Assembly: GCF_020037475.1 (NCBI RefSeq)
Contig: NZ_JAIQDB010000002.1
Coordinates: forward strand, 496,001-560,000
Reading direction: 5' to 3'
Origin: Sutcliffiella deserti
GTDB lineage: Bacteria > Bacillota > Bacilli > Bacillales > Bacillaceae_I
DNA: 64,000 bases
Positions 1 to 9,024 of this stretch are shown piece by piece (positions within the stretch are counted from its first letter, which is position 1; every line of letters starts with the position of its first letter). Position numbers and translations under genes: made by a program. Below the pieces are notes generated by a model, which ran no database searches, had not been told where the DNA came from, and saw nothing but the letters and a program-made list of their open reading frames with translations.

Positions 1-104
1 AAACTCGCACGCTTATAAACTGATAGTATTGAAAAACCCATTTTTCACACGCTTTTCTTTCCATAAACATAAATTGTTAAGGGAAGGGAGCGTGACAACT
101 ATCT

Positions 105-407
105 ATGATTGAAATGGCACCTATAAAGATTAATGATGTAACGTTTACGGCGATTACGGTAAAATTACCTAAAACAAATTTCATGGCTGTAACGAGTGAC
201 AAAGGCTATATTATGTGCGGAGCCCTTGACGTTGGCTTATTAAATGAAAAGCTGAAAGACCGCAAAATCATTGCAGGGCGAGCTGTTGGTGTTCGTACAA
301 TTGAGCAATTAATAGAGGCCCCTTTGGAGTCCGTTACGTATGAAGCTGAGAATCTAGGTATAACAGTGGGAATGTCCGGTAGGGATGCATTGCTTAAGAT
401 GATATAA
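105..407 (+). CDS. yunC: YunC-like DUF1805 protein
   Basis: This 100-residue protein matches the small DUF1805 family typified by B. subtilis YunC; no biochemical role is established for it. It is a compact alpha/beta protein with no signal peptide or membrane segment. Visible landmarks are the MCGALDVGLLN stretch near residue 37 and the closing GITVGMSGRDALLKM segment. An AAGGGAG at 84-90 lies rather far (14 bases) from the ATG at 105; the following in-frame ATG at 114 is even further. The gene begins the yun/yut synteny block. A hairpin with a T-tract follows directly, so it is probably the last gene of its transcript. Confidence 0.85.
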   Translation: MIEMAPIKINDVTFTAITVKLPKTNFMAVTSDKGYIMCGALDVGLLNEKLKDRKIIAGRAVGVRTIEQLIEAPLESVTYEAENLGITVGMSGRDALLKMI

Positions 408-416
408 AACAAGAAG

Positions 417-443
417 GACCAATCCAGTGGGGTTGGTCTTTTC
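417..443 (+). terminator. Rho-independent terminator after yunC
   Basis: GACCAATCC (417-425) and GGTTGGTC (431-438) form a short stem followed by a T-rich run, ten bases after the yunC stop codon. Confidence 0.7.
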
Positions 444-445
444 TG

Positions 446-844
446 TTTGGTTTTGTGTATACGCCGGAACTGTCGCGAACCCCATGTGGTGAATGAATCA
501 TGAATCCGTGCGCAAATTCCGAGAAGTGGTGCAAATAATTTATTTACCGTGCGCAAATCATTCGAAGTGTTACATAAAAGGAATTTCCCGCACCCCCTCG
601 TTCCCCCCGTCCCTCTCCCGTTGCTAAATTCCCGTTGCATTTACGAAAAAGTATTTACTTTTTCAAGTCAATTGGTCAGGGCTACACCCAATTGCCGCCC
701 ATTTAACGAAATTACAGCTGAATTCCTGACGAAAAGAGTCTTTTTTTAAAAAAATTCACGATTATTGAAGTTTTATTTGTTACTTTTTACTATAATGGAA
801 TTAATAAAAGATTTTGTCGAAACGAGAAGAAGATAGGAGAAACT
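446..844. other. Intergenic region before the HD-GYP gene
   Basis: About 400 bases with no convincing gene. The 144-residue minus-strand frame here runs back through yunC and has low-complexity content, so I read it as a shadow. A TATAAT at 791-796 lies about 50 bases before the HD-GYP start and is a possible -10 element, but no good -35 is visible. A homopolymer-rich T/A tract sits at about 741-753. Confidence 0.5.
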
Positions 845-1951
845 ATGAGATTAATACCCACAAAGTCCATGAAGCCGGGAATGAAGCTAGCAAAAACGAT
901 CTATAATGATCACGGAAGAGTTTTGTTAAGTGAGGGTGTACCTGTGACGGCGCGGATGATCTCGCGTTTACAGCAGTTACACGTAACCTTTGTTTATATA
1001 GAGGACTCACGGACCAAGGATATTCATGTTCCAAATATGATATCTGATAAAGTAAGGAAAAAAGCGATAACCACCATTACTGACACTTTTAAACAGCTCG
1101 AGAAAGAAGATACAATTAGTAAATGGTTTGTTATGGATCAATCATCAAAAAAACTGAAGAATCTTATTAACCACCTTCTTAGTGACATGAAATCAAATGA
1201 TGAGGTATCTTCCCTCCTAACGGATGTATATGTGCACGATAATTATGTGTTTACTCATTCCTTAAATGTGACATTGTACGCACTGTCGATTGGCCTAAAG
1301 TTAGGTTTATCACAAAATGATCTCGAAATATTAGGATTGGGTGGTATTCTTCATGACATAGGAAAGATGCAGATTCCAGCTGAGATATTATTCAAGCCAG
1401 GAAAGCTTTCCAGTGAGGAATACACGGAGATGAAAAAGCATACAACATATGGCTATGATATTTTGCGCAATATGCACACCATTCCTTTACTAGTGGCTCA
1501 TTGTGCATATCAGCATCATGAACGACTTAATGGGAGTGGGTATCCAAGAGGCGTGAAAGCTCCGGATATTCATCTTTTTGGAAAAATTCTCGCGGTCGCG
1601 GACGTTTTTGATGCCGTTACCTCTCACCGTATCTATCGAAGCGCGATGCTCCCGCATGAAGGGTTAGAGATTCTTTATGCCGGTTCGGATACATTGTTTG
1701 AGCCATCCATTATTGAAGCCTTCAGAAAATCTGTTGCCATCTATCCTTTTGGACTGACAGTCACATTAAACGATGGAAGAAAAGGTCTGGTGGTTGGCCA
1801 AAACAAAGACTTAACAGAACGCCCCATCATAAGAATCATAGAAGAAGAAGGGACCGAAATAGAGGAACCGTATGATATAAATCTGAAAGACTATCTTGAT
1901 GTGGGGATTGTTGATTGTGATATTAAGAACCATATGTCTGCTGTTAGCTAG
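845..1951 (+). CDS. HD-GYP domain protein (probable c-di-GMP phosphodiesterase)
   Basis: A 368-residue protein. The first 60 or so residues form an N-terminal module of the kind often found before HD-GYP domains, then come a helical linker and an HD-GYP domain at about 125-310. Visible metal-binding or catalytic residues are His138, the HD pair at 170-171 (LHDIGK), His199, the HHE triplet at 224-226, GYP at 232-234 and Asp253. HD-GYP proteins hydrolyse cyclic di-GMP or related cyclic dinucleotides; the intact motif set suggests an active enzyme. No membrane segment is seen, so it should be cytoplasmic. An AGGAGA precedes the ATG. It stands alone between non-related neighbours. The EAL protein at 10 kb is a second possible c-di-GMP-degrading enzyme in the window. 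Confidence 0.85.
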   Translation: MRLIPTKSMKPGMKLAKTIYNDHGRVLLSEGVPVTARMISRLQQLHVTFVYIEDSRTKDIHVPNMISDKVRKKAITTITDTFKQLEKEDTISKWFVMDQSSKKLKNLINHLLSDMKSNDEVSSLLTDVYVHDNYVFTHSLNVTLYALSIGLKLGLSQNDLEILGLGGILHDIGKMQIPAEILFKPGKLSSEEYTEMKKHTTYGYDILRNMHTIPLLVAHCAYQHHERLNGSGYPRGVKAPDIHLFGKILAVADVFDAVTSHRIYRSAMLPHEGLEILYAGSDTLFEPSIIEAFRKSVAIYPFGLTVTLNDGRKGLVVGQNKDLTERPIIRIIEEEGTEIEEPYDINLKDYLDVGIVDCDIKNHMSAVS

Positions 1952-2027
1952 AACAGAAGAAATTTCCTTTGTCGTTTGCAGGAAAGATGTGTTATAGTGA
2001 AAAAAGAAATTTTATATACTTCCCTTA

Positions 2028-2279
2028 TCATACGATGAGGTAGAGGATGCATAGCATAAAAGTAGCTACTTGAGGATGACTCCTAAGACGGTAGTAAAAG
2101 GATGCTGTGCCGAAGTGAAACAAGTCGTCAAGCTTGTTTTGCTGGGGTTATCTTGAAGAAGGATAACACTGCCATTATGACCGGTACGGACGGCTTCATA
2201 ATGGAGGGCTACTGATCGGATGGAGGATAACATCCATTACAAAAGTAATGATAGTTATTTTCTATCGTTACTTTTTTTA
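2028..2279 (+). ncRNA. Lysine riboswitch (L-box) with terminator
   Basis: The leader carries the conserved L-box blocks in order: GAGGTAGAGGATGCA near 2036, AGTAG near 2061, GCCGAAGTG near 2110, a GCTGGGG near 2140, CTGCC near 2169 and GGAGGGCTACTG near 2203. It is followed by an intrinsic terminator with arms AGTAATGATAG (2244-2254) and CTATCGTTACT (about 2261-2271) and a T-run. In this class lysine binding promotes the terminator hairpin. It precedes an NhaC-family transporter, so the expected effect is to shut off transporter synthesis when lysine is plentiful. Confidence 0.88.
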
Positions 2280-2357
2280 TTATTCTTTCAGAACCCCTCC
2301 TTTATTGTTGCTGTTTGATATTGGTCAAACTATTACAATTTATTGGGGGTTTTTTTG

Positions 2358-3926
2358 TTGGAAGGAACAATTTATTCTTTAATTCCGCCAGTGCTTGCAA
2401 TCTTGATGGTTATTTTAACTAGAAGAGTATTGCTATCGCTTGGAGCGGGTATTCTAGCTGCGGCTCTATTATTGGCGGACTTTAATCCGCTAACGATGAT
2501 TGTCTTGATTTGGGATACGGTGGTAGGTTTATTTTATTCTGTAGAGGATAAAGAGTTGAACTTATGGAATATTTATATTTTACTTTTCTTAATTATCCTA
2601 GGAATAATCACAGCCTTTATCTCGATAACAGGCGGCAGCCGGGCGTTTGGAGATTGGGCGCAAGCAAGAATAAAGTCAAGAAGAGGGTCAAAGCTATTAA
2701 CGGCAGTCTTGGGTATTATTATTTTCATTGATGATTATTTTAATGCTTTGGCAGTAGGTCAAATTAGTAGACCTCTTACAGATCGTCATAAGGTTTCACG
2801 TGCAAAGCTATCCTATTTAATTGATTCTACGTCTGCTCCTATCTGTGTGGTTTCTCCTGTTTCAAGTTGGGGAGCTGTAATTATAGGAATAATTGGGACA
2901 GAGGTATTGTTAGAGCAAGGTATCACTGATATCACTGCTTTTAGTGCATTTCTGCAAATCATTCCGATGAATTTATATGTATTTTCAGCACTTATCATGG
3001 TATTTTTAGTGAGCTATTTTAATATCAATATTGGTCCAATGAGAAAGCATGAAGACCGGGCGATGAAAACCGGCCAACTCTATGACCCAGATAAAGAAGT
3101 TCCTGGTGAATTATCAGAAGATCTTCCCTCAAGTTCAAAAGGGAAAATTGGCAATCTTGTTTGGCCGATTGTAGCTTTATTTGCAGGAGTTATTGGTGCA
3201 ATGCTATGGACAGGTTACACGGCAATTGAAGGAGACGTTTCTTTACTGGCAATTTTTGAAAATACCGATCCGTCCGCGTCTCTTTTTTATGGTGGTATTT
3301 TTGCATTAGTAGTTTCCTTCTACTTCTTATTCCGCCAAATTTCTCTTGGAGGAATAACAGGGAATGTTGTTGGAAAAGGAGTAGCAGCCGGGACAAAATC
3401 CATGTTGCCTGCTATTTATATTCTATTGTTTGCTTGGACAATCGGCGGGTTGATTGGTTCTTTAGGCACAGGTGATTATCTTGCTGGAATTGTCGCAGAT
3501 TCTAATATGAATATCGCATTCTTGCCTGTCATTATCTTCATTATTGCAGGATTCACGGCACTAGCAACTGGAACTTCATGGGGCACATTCGGATTGTTGC
3601 TTCCAATCGCTGGCCAAATTGCTGCAGCAACGGACATCTCTTTACTTTTACCAGTATTAGCTGCTGTTTTAGCAGGGGCAGTATTTGGAGATCACTGCTC
3701 TCCAATTTCTGATACAACGATTTTATCGTCAACAGGTGCTGGGTGTAACCATATCGACCACGTACTTACACAATTGCCATATGCGCTAATTAGTGCAGGT
3801 GTTGCGATAGTAGGATACATTGTATTAGGTCTAACAGGCAGTACACTATTAGGATTACTTGTTGTTGCAATCGCATTTACTATTATCGGATTTAGCTTTA
3901 AAGCTAAAGCTAGAAGTACGGTATAA
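2358..3926 (+). CDS. NhaC-family transporter, probable lysine transporter
   Basis: A 522-residue polytopic membrane protein with about 11-12 hydrophobic segments. It shows NhaC-superfamily features such as the IDDYFNALAVG segment in the N-terminal half and FGDHCSPISDTT near the C-terminus. NhaC-type proteins are Na+/H+ antiporters or cation/amino-acid exchangers. The lysine riboswitch immediately upstream points to lysine transport, as proposed for L-box-linked NhaC proteins in comparative studies of this riboswitch. The TTG at 2358 is preferred because GGGGGT at 2345-2350 lies seven bases upstream; TTG at 2355 or 2343 would also be in frame. It is monocistronic, with a hairpin terminator after it. 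Confidence 0.8.
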   Translation: MEGTIYSLIPPVLAILMVILTRRVLLSLGAGILAAALLLADFNPLTMIVLIWDTVVGLFYSVEDKELNLWNIYILLFLIILGIITAFISITGGSRAFGDWAQARIKSRRGSKLLTAVLGIIIFIDDYFNALAVGQISRPLTDRHKVSRAKLSYLIDSTSAPICVVSPVSSWGAVIIGIIGTEVLLEQGITDITAFSAFLQIIPMNLYVFSALIMVFLVSYFNINIGPMRKHEDRAMKTGQLYDPDKEVPGELSEDLPSSSKGKIGNLVWPIVALFAGVIGAMLWTGYTAIEGDVSLLAIFENTDPSASLFYGGIFALVVSFYFLFRQISLGGITGNVVGKGVAAGTKSMLPAIYILLFAWTIGGLIGSLGTGDYLAGIVADSNMNIAFLPVIIFIIAGFTALATGTSWGTFGLLLPIAGQIAAATDISLLLPVLAAVLAGAVFGDHCSPISDTTILSSTGAGCNHIDHVLTQLPYALISAGVAIVGYIVLGLTGSTLLGLLVVAIAFTIIGFSFKAKARSTV

Positions 3927-3935
3927 AAGGAAAAG

Positions 3936-3992
3936 AAAAACACGTTATTTCATTCATCTAACTTTATTTAGAAGAATGAGATGCGTGTTTTT
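3936..3992 (+). terminator. Terminator after the NhaC-family gene
   Basis: An AAAAACACG arm (3936-3944) pairs with CGTGTTTTT (3984-3992), with a further CATTC/GAATG pairing inside, ending in a T-run. Confidence 0.65.
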
Positions 3993-3996
3993 GTTT

Positions 3997-4036
3997 GGCT
4001 CTTTAAAGCTTGTTGCTATAAGTCCATAAAAAATAG
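3997..4036 (-). repeat. Family B MITE fragment (copy B4)
   Basis: GGCTCTTTAAAGCTTGTTGCTATAA followed by TCCATAAAAAATAG matches the end of the complete family B copies at 16617 and 62906 in reverse orientation, especially the copy at 45102. The similarity fades after about 40 bases, so this is a truncated or decayed copy. Confidence 0.55.
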
Positions 4037-4180
4037 TGTATAACACAATTTCAAATTTAATATTTATGCAATTTTTACTGCGAAACATGTGATATTAACC
4101 TTTTCTTCCTCGGTGTATGAATAATTATTCAAAACATTTATTTAACATAAATCTTTCATCGGTATTGGACAAAATAATTT

Positions 4181-4209
4181 TTGACATAGTCATAAAGTCT
4201 AGTTATACT
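4181..4209 (+). promoter_or_regulatory. Sigma-A-type promoter for the sodium symporter
   Basis: A consensus TTGACA (4181-4186), a 17-base spacer and TATACT (4204-4209) lie about 100 bases upstream of the symporter start. Confidence 0.7.
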
Positions 4210-4307
4210 ATGTATAATTTAAATAGTCAGAAAAAATAAAAGATTTAGATTCTTTTATCTATTTTCTGGAAATTTTAAAAGTTTTAGGAGAAAGGATTGA
4301 TATTAGA

Positions 4308-5843
4308 ATGGAAAATCGACCGCAATGGGGAACAAGGGCAGGATTTATTTTAGCGGCGGTTGGATCAGCCATCGGTTTAGGTAATATTTGGCGTTTTCCA
4401 GCAACTGCGTATGAAAATGGAGGAGGAGCATTCTTTTTACCATATTTATTTGCGCTTCTCACAGCAGGTATTCCTTTGTTAATTTTAGAATTTACTTTAG
4501 GTCATAAGTACCGTGGCTCTGCTCCACTTTCTTATGCAAGAATGAGCAAAAAATATGAGTGGCTTGGCTGGTGGCAAGTTGGTATTGCATTTATCATTTC
4601 TACTTATTATGCCGTTATTATTGCTTGGGCGATGTCTTACTCCGTGTTTTCCTTTAATTTAAGCTGGGGAGATGATACGGTTGGATTCTTAGTTTCAGAC
4701 TATTTACAGCTAGCAGCTCCCGGTGAATTCGGAAGTTTGGTACCATCGGTTCTTATTCCATTATTATTAGTTTGGATTATTACGTTAGGCGTACTGTTTA
4801 AAGGTGTTAAAAAGGGTATTGAAAAAGCGAACAAAATTTTCATTCCAGCATTGGTTATCTTATTCTTAATCATTGTTGTTCGTGCACTAACACTTGATGG
4901 TGCAGTGGATGGGTTAAATGCTTTCTTTAAACCAGACTGGGGAGCACTTTCAAGTGGTAAGGTTTGGGTGGCGGCCTACGGGCAGATTTTCTTTAGTTTA
5001 TCGATTGCTTTTGCCATCATGATCACCTATTCGAGTTATTTGCCGAAGAAATCGGATATTACAAACAACGCCTTTATTACCGGTTTTAGTAATTCCGGTT
5101 TTGAATTGCTAGCCGGTATCGGGGTTTTCAGTATCTTAGGATTTATGGCTGCCCAACAAGGTGTAGGTGTGGATGAGGTAGTAAAAGGCGGCGTCGCTTT
5201 AGCGTTTATGGTGTTTCCACAGGTAATTAATGAATTTCCTGCCTTTAATCAGTTTTTTGGATTCCTATTCTTTGGATCATTGGTTCTCGCAGGACTATCT
5301 TCTTTAATTTCTATTGTTGAAACGTTTGTAGCAGGTGTACAGGATAAATTCAAAATTTCCCGAACAAAAGCCGTTGCATACGGTGGTGGACTTTCTGCGG
5401 TCCTATCATTAGCATTTGCAACCCAAGGCGGATTGAATTTACTAGATGTGGTTGATTACTTTATCAATCAATTTGGTGTTGCGTTGGCAGGACTTGTTCA
5501 AGTCATCGTAGTAGTCTGGCTCGTAAAAGCTTTAAAACCACTACAGCATCATGCAAACGAGGTATCAGACGTTAAGTTGACAGGGTTCCTTGGTTCTTGG
5601 TGGAAGATATCCCTAACATTTATCACTCCACTTGTCTTAGGATATATGATGGTTGACTTGATCCGGACAAATATTTCAGAAGTTTACGGTGCAGCGGACG
5701 GCTATTCTCGTGCCTTTACGGTTCAATATGGGTGGATCGTTGCATTACTTGCGATACTTGTTGGAGTCGCTCTTTCCTTCATTAAATGGAACAAGGGAGA
5801 AGTGGAAATTTCTTCGTCTTCTTCAAAGGAGGTTAATAAATAA
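4308..5843 (+). CDS. Neurotransmitter:sodium symporter (NSS) family transporter
   Basis: A 511-residue protein with about 12 membrane segments and the LeuT-fold signature GSAIGLGNIWRFP in the first helix (residues about 16-28), where family members bind Na+ and substrate. NSS proteins import amino acids with Na+; in Bacillaceae the relatives are YhdH and YocR. It is followed, with a one-base overlap (TAATG), by a tiny membrane protein that resembles the MetS subunit of the MetPS methionine/alanine importer, which suggests a similar amino-acid substrate. Start ATG 4308 follows an AGGAGAAAGG. A good promoter lies at 4181-4209. Substrate remains unproven. Confidence 0.88.
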   Translation: MENRPQWGTRAGFILAAVGSAIGLGNIWRFPATAYENGGGAFFLPYLFALLTAGIPLLILEFTLGHKYRGSAPLSYARMSKKYEWLGWWQVGIAFIISTYYAVIIAWAMSYSVFSFNLSWGDDTVGFLVSDYLQLAAPGEFGSLVPSVLIPLLLVWIITLGVLFKGVKKGIEKANKIFIPALVILFLIIVVRALTLDGAVDGLNAFFKPDWGALSSGKVWVAAYGQIFFSLSIAFAIMITYSSYLPKKSDITNNAFITGFSNSGFELLAGIGVFSILGFMAAQQGVGVDEVVKGGVALAFMVFPQVINEFPAFNQFFGFLFFGSLVLAGLSSLISIVETFVAGVQDKFKISRTKAVAYGGGLSAVLSLAFATQGGLNLLDVVDYFINQFGVALAGLVQVIVVVWLVKALKPLQHHANEVSDVKLTGFLGSWWKISLTFITPLVLGYMMVDLIRTNISEVYGAADGYSRAFTVQYGWIVALLAILVGVALSFIKWNKGEVEISSSSSKEVNK

Positions 5844-5950
5844 TGGATGCAAGTGCAATTATTATGATGGTTCTTGGAATTGTAATTCTTTGGGGTGGAC
5901 TCGGAGTTAGTATCTACTCGGCTGTGAAAAAAAGTAAGCAAGAAGCATAA
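5843..5950 (+). CDS. MetS-like small subunit of NSS transporter (35 aa)
   Basis: A 35-residue ORF that begins MDASAIIMMVLGIVILWGG and ends KKSKQEA. It is one transmembrane helix with a basic C-terminal tail. The ATG overlaps the symporter TAA (TAATG), and AAAGGAGG sits at the end of the symporter gene as its ribosome-binding site, so translation is probably coupled. In Corynebacterium the equivalent MetS protein is needed for MetP activity; by analogy this is an accessory subunit of the upstream transporter. A strong terminator follows. Confidence 0.85.
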   Translation: MDASAIIMMVLGIVILWGGLGVSIYSAVKKSKQEA

Positions 5951-5959
5951 TAGAACACA

Positions 5960-5992
5960 AAAAGCTGCGGGTATCGTGCCCGCAGCTTTTTT
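5960..5992. terminator. Terminator after the symporter operon (bidirectional)
   Basis: AAAGCTGCGGG (5961-5971) pairs with CCCGCAGCTTT across a seven-base loop, flanked by A- and T-runs on both sides. It can also serve the convergent M23 peptidase gene. Confidence 0.85.
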
Positions 5993-5996
5993 GAAT

Positions 5997-6986
5997 CTAT
6001 CTTTTACGGCGCTCTCCACGTTCCCATGATTTTAGGTGTGGGAAAGGATCAAAGGACCACTCGGAATAGCCATTGTCCTTGTACATACCGTAATGTAGAT
6101 GAGGAGGGAATTTACCTGCTGTTCCAGGTGGTCCATACCCAGAGCTTCCAACAGAACCAACTACCTGTCCAGGCTCCACTACCTGACCAACTTCCAAATC
6201 TTTTGCAAAACCATTTAGATGGGCAAAATAATGGTAAGTGTTATTAATGTCCCGAATGCCTATCCGCCAGCCACCGAACTTATTCCATCCTTTAATCTCG
6301 ATGATGCCATAGCAAGTGGAACGAACTGGAATGCCATAACCGGCAAAAATATCCGTCCCTTCATGGATTCTTCGGCCTCCCCAACCTCTTGCATCTCCCC
6401 AAGTATTCTTATAGCTAAATGTAGAGCGAATAGGAAGAGGGAAAGCATGTTTATCAAGCTTAAGGGTATCGTAGGTTTGATATAATTTTAAATGGCCCAT
6501 GATAAGTCCTACTGTTTTATCTCGTTGATAATAATCCCATAAGGCTATTTTTAAATTCTCTTTATCAATTCCATATGATTGTAGATAGGTGGCAAAGGTA
6601 TATAATACATCCTCATCATCTGTAGAATCTGCGATGCCATCTCCATTTCCATCCAACCCAACCCCTGCAAACAGTTGAAGACTTACAGGATTAGTATCCT
6701 GGGAATTTGGATTTAAAGGACCTGCCCAAATTTCCGGTTTGTAATAGATACCGGTAACTCCCGTTGCCTTGGGGATATCCCTTCTCACTCTCCTGACATT
6801 TCGTTCATACTGATCAACTGCAGCAAAATACTGCCAAGGGATCTGCGTGAGGGATTGCATTTTAACATACAATTCTTGGCGCTTCGCATAAATCTGATCC
6901 TCCGTCAATTCTGCAGCAGATGCTTTACTCTCTATAGATGGTATAAAACCTATTATTAACATGACACATAAAAGTAGACGAACCAT
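5997..6986 (-). CDS. lytH: Secreted M23 peptidase, LytH/YunA type
   Basis: A 329-residue protein with an N-terminal signal peptide (about residues 1-25, ending KASAA), a middle region of unclear fold, and a C-terminal M23 (LytM-like) metallopeptidase domain. The zinc ligands are visible as RIHEGTDIF (H and D) and the downstream HLHYG (HxH). Length and position beside yunC/lipA match B. subtilis LytH, an L-Ala-D-Glu peptidase that trims cortex peptidoglycan late in sporulation; expression by sigma-K is known there but not visible here. The start ATG has AAAGGAG about seven bases upstream. It is convergent with the symporter operon and divergent from lipA. Confidence 0.78.
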   Translation of the reverse strand: MVRLLLCVMLIIGFIPSIESKASAAELTEDQIYAKRQELYVKMQSLTQIPWQYFAAVDQYERNVRRVRRDIPKATGVTGIYYKPEIWAGPLNPNSQDTNPVSLQLFAGVGLDGNGDGIADSTDDEDVLYTFATYLQSYGIDKENLKIALWDYYQRDKTVGLIMGHLKLYQTYDTLKLDKHAFPLPIRSTFSYKNTWGDARGWGGRRIHEGTDIFAGYGIPVRSTCYGIIEIKGWNKFGGWRIGIRDINNTYHYFAHLNGFAKDLEVGQVVEPGQVVGSVGSSGYGPPGTAGKFPPHLHYGMYKDNGYSEWSFDPFPHLKSWERGERRKR

Positions 6987-7143
6987 TCTATTTCTCCTTT
7001 CCGCTCTTGAAAAAATTCCTGCTAACTAACACTTATCTCCTAATGTTAGTTTGGTGTTTTTTTCTTATTTAATAATTACTAATTACTGGAAGGGTGTGAC
7101 TGGGAGCTTTTGCACTTGTTTCTTTGAAAGATGTTTGGTAAAG

Positions 7144-7164
7144 TGACATGTGAGAAACATGTCA
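7144..7164. promoter_or_regulatory. Perfect inverted repeat upstream of lipA
   Basis: TGACATGT (7144-7151) and ACATGTCA (7157-7164) are exact inverted repeats around GAGAA, about 70 bases before lipA. No upstream gene reads into it on the plus strand, so an operator is more likely than a terminator, although TTTT follows. I do not recognise the binding protein. Confidence 0.45.
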
Positions 7165-7231
7165 TTTTCCCTATGGGTTTAATATTAGTATATGCTTTAT
7201 TTTTTGATGAAAAAATGTTGGAGTTGAGGAT

Positions 7232-8128
7232 ATGGCAAAGAAAGAAGAATACATAAGAAAGCCTGATTGGCTGAAGATTAAGTTAAACACTAATGAAAAT
7301 TACACTGGTTTGAAGAAGATGATGAGAGAGCGGAACTTAAATACAGTATGTGAAGAAGCCAAATGTCCTAATATTCATGAGTGTTGGGCTGTTAGACGTA
7401 CAGCCACTTTTATGATTTTAGGGGCAGTTTGTACTCGTGCATGTCGATTCTGTGCGGTGAAAACCGGCTTACCTACGGAGCTTGATCACCAAGAACCAGA
7501 ACGTGTCGCAGAGTCAGTTAAACTAATGAATTTAAAGCATGCTGTTATCACGGCAGTGGCCCGTGATGATCTAAAAGACGGTGGGGCAGCAATTTTTGCA
7601 GAAACCGTAAGAGCAGTTCGCAGAGAAAACCCGTTTACTACAATTGAAGTACTGCCTTCAGATATGGGTGGAGTGTTCGAGAACCTAAAAATGTTAATGG
7701 ATGCAAAACCAGATATTTTGAATCATAATATCGAAACGGTACGATCTCTCACACCACGTGTTCGAGCTAGAGCAACATACGACCGTTCTTTAGAGGTCCT
7801 TAAACGCGCCAAAGAGTTGCAACCGGAAATCCCTACTAAATCCAGTTTGATGATTGGTCTAGGGGAAACAAAAGAAGAGATTATTGAAACAATGGATGAT
7901 CTACGGGCAAACGATGTAGACATTATGACGATCGGACAATATTTACAGCCTTCTAAAAAGCATATTAAAGTGCAAAAATATTACCACCCAGATGAGTTTG
8001 AAGAGCTACGCCAAATCGCCATGACCAAAGGATTCAGTCATGTTCAATCTGGTCCAATGGTTCGTTCCTCCTACCATGCGGATGAACAGGTAAATGAAGC
8101 GGCAAAAGCAAGACAAGCGCAAGCATAA
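7232..8128 (+). CDS. lipA: Lipoyl synthase
   Basis: A 298-residue radical SAM enzyme that inserts two sulfurs into octanoyl groups on lipoate-dependent proteins. It carries both iron-sulfur signatures: the auxiliary cluster motif [12 protein letters not shown] (CX4CX5C) and the radical SAM motif CTRACRFC (CX3CX2C). Near the C-terminus is the VRSSYHAD segment with the RSSY serine that ligates the auxiliary cluster. Length is normal for the family. The start ATG follows GAGTTGAGGA. It lies alone, divergent from the M23 peptidase and ends in a strong terminator shared with the convergent YutC gene. Confidence 0.97.
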   Translation: MAKKEEYIRKPDWLKIKLNTNENYTGLKKMMRERNLNTVCEEAKCPNIHECWAVRRTATFMILGAVCTRACRFCAVKTGLPTELDHQEPERVAESVKLMNLKHAVITAVARDDLKDGGAAIFAETVRAVRRENPFTTIEVLPSDMGGVFENLKMLMDAKPDILNHNIETVRSLTPRVRARATYDRSLEVLKRAKELQPEIPTKSSLMIGLGETKEEIIETMDDLRANDVDIMTIGQYLQPSKKHIKVQKYYHPDEFEELRQIAMTKGFSHVQSGPMVRSSYHADEQVNEAAKARQAQA

Positions 8129-8132
8129 GATA

Positions 8133-8168
8133 AGGGTCAGCCTCCTATTAGGATGCTGACCCTTTTTC
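8133..8168. terminator. Bidirectional terminator between lipA and yutC
   Basis: AGGGTCAGC (8133-8141) pairs with GCTGACCCT (8155-8163), with CCTCC/GGAT extending the stem, then a T-run. Confidence 0.8.
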
Positions 8169-8206
8169 CATTAACTATTTGTGTGTCTTCTTTGCATCCA
8201 GTACTA

Positions 8207-8914
8207 TTAGTTATTTCTGTTGTTGCTCATGTTTTCTGTGTGTTCACTGTATTCATCTTCAAGTTCTTCGTTTCTTTCCCCTTTTCCTTCACCGTTGCCA
8301 TTTTCGCCCTCTGTCAGATCATACCCTTGTGGAGATTGAAGCATATCATCAATGGTAGTTTCTAGAATTTTATCGACATTTGGGCTTGAAACGGTTAAGT
8401 TGCTAAAACGTTCAATATCCTTAATCATTCTAGGTTCATCAGAGACATATACATGGTAGAACCTTGGGACAACAGACAATGCAGATTTACTAACCTGATC
8501 TGCAGATTCTTTACGATCGTCATTACTTGTCCTATAGGCAATTAACACTTCTTCATCTGTCACAAGAGTAGCAACGTCCTCAATATTAGGCAGTTGGGCA
8601 ACCATTGTAGAGATGATATTCGCCACCTCTTCATAATTAATCCCCGTCACATTATCATTATTTTGCTGTGACGTTGCAAGAGGTGAAGCTTGGGTTCTTT
8701 TGAAACCGAATTGTTTTTGATGTTGACGTTGTCTGTCGCTGTTATCATACATCTGATACATATTGTTACTAGTTCTAGTGTTAAGAGCCTGATCTTGATG
8801 GTTGTACATTTCACTGCGGGCCTGACGCTCTTCAGGTGTGGCATCAAATTGACAGCCAGTAGTAAAAATGGCAGATAACCCGCAAATTCCAATAATCGCT
8901 AGAGATTTCTTCAT
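8207..8914 (-). CDS. yutC: YutC, YhcN/YlaJ-family sporulation lipoprotein
   Basis: A 235-residue lipoprotein. Signal peptide residues 1-20 end in a lipobox TTGC with the lipidated Cys at 21. A Gln/Asn-rich linker follows, then a YhcN/YlaJ domain at about 95-205 (VTDEEVLIAYRTSND and the FYHVYVSD strand), and an acidic Glu/Asn-rich tail. Family members are spore-associated lipoproteins, some localised to the inner spore membrane. The ATG is preceded by AAGGGGG on the minus strand. It is convergent with lipA and divergent from yutD. Exact function is unknown. Confidence 0.85.
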   Translation of the reverse strand: MKKSLAIIGICGLSAIFTTGCQFDATPEERQARSEMYNHQDQALNTRTSNNMYQMYDNSDRQRQHQKQFGFKRTQASPLATSQQNNDNVTGINYEEVANIISTMVAQLPNIEDVATLVTDEEVLIAYRTSNDDRKESADQVSKSALSVVPRFYHVYVSDEPRMIKDIERFSNLTVSSPNVDKILETTIDDMLQSPQGYDLTEGENGNGEGKGERNEELEDEYSEHTENMSNNRNN

Positions 8915-9024
8915 TGTTTAACACCCCCTTAGTTATAGCATGACCCTTTTGAAAAATTTTTGTCTTAGAAATTGATGGAGAATGGTCTATAATGTAGGTA
9001 ACAGATGAATTGGAGGAGCCGAAA

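Noticed and set aside
206-640. 144-residue minus-strand frame over yunC
   Set aside because: It overlaps yunC, which has family features, and runs through a terminator; its composition is basic and Pro/Thr-rich without any recognisable motif.
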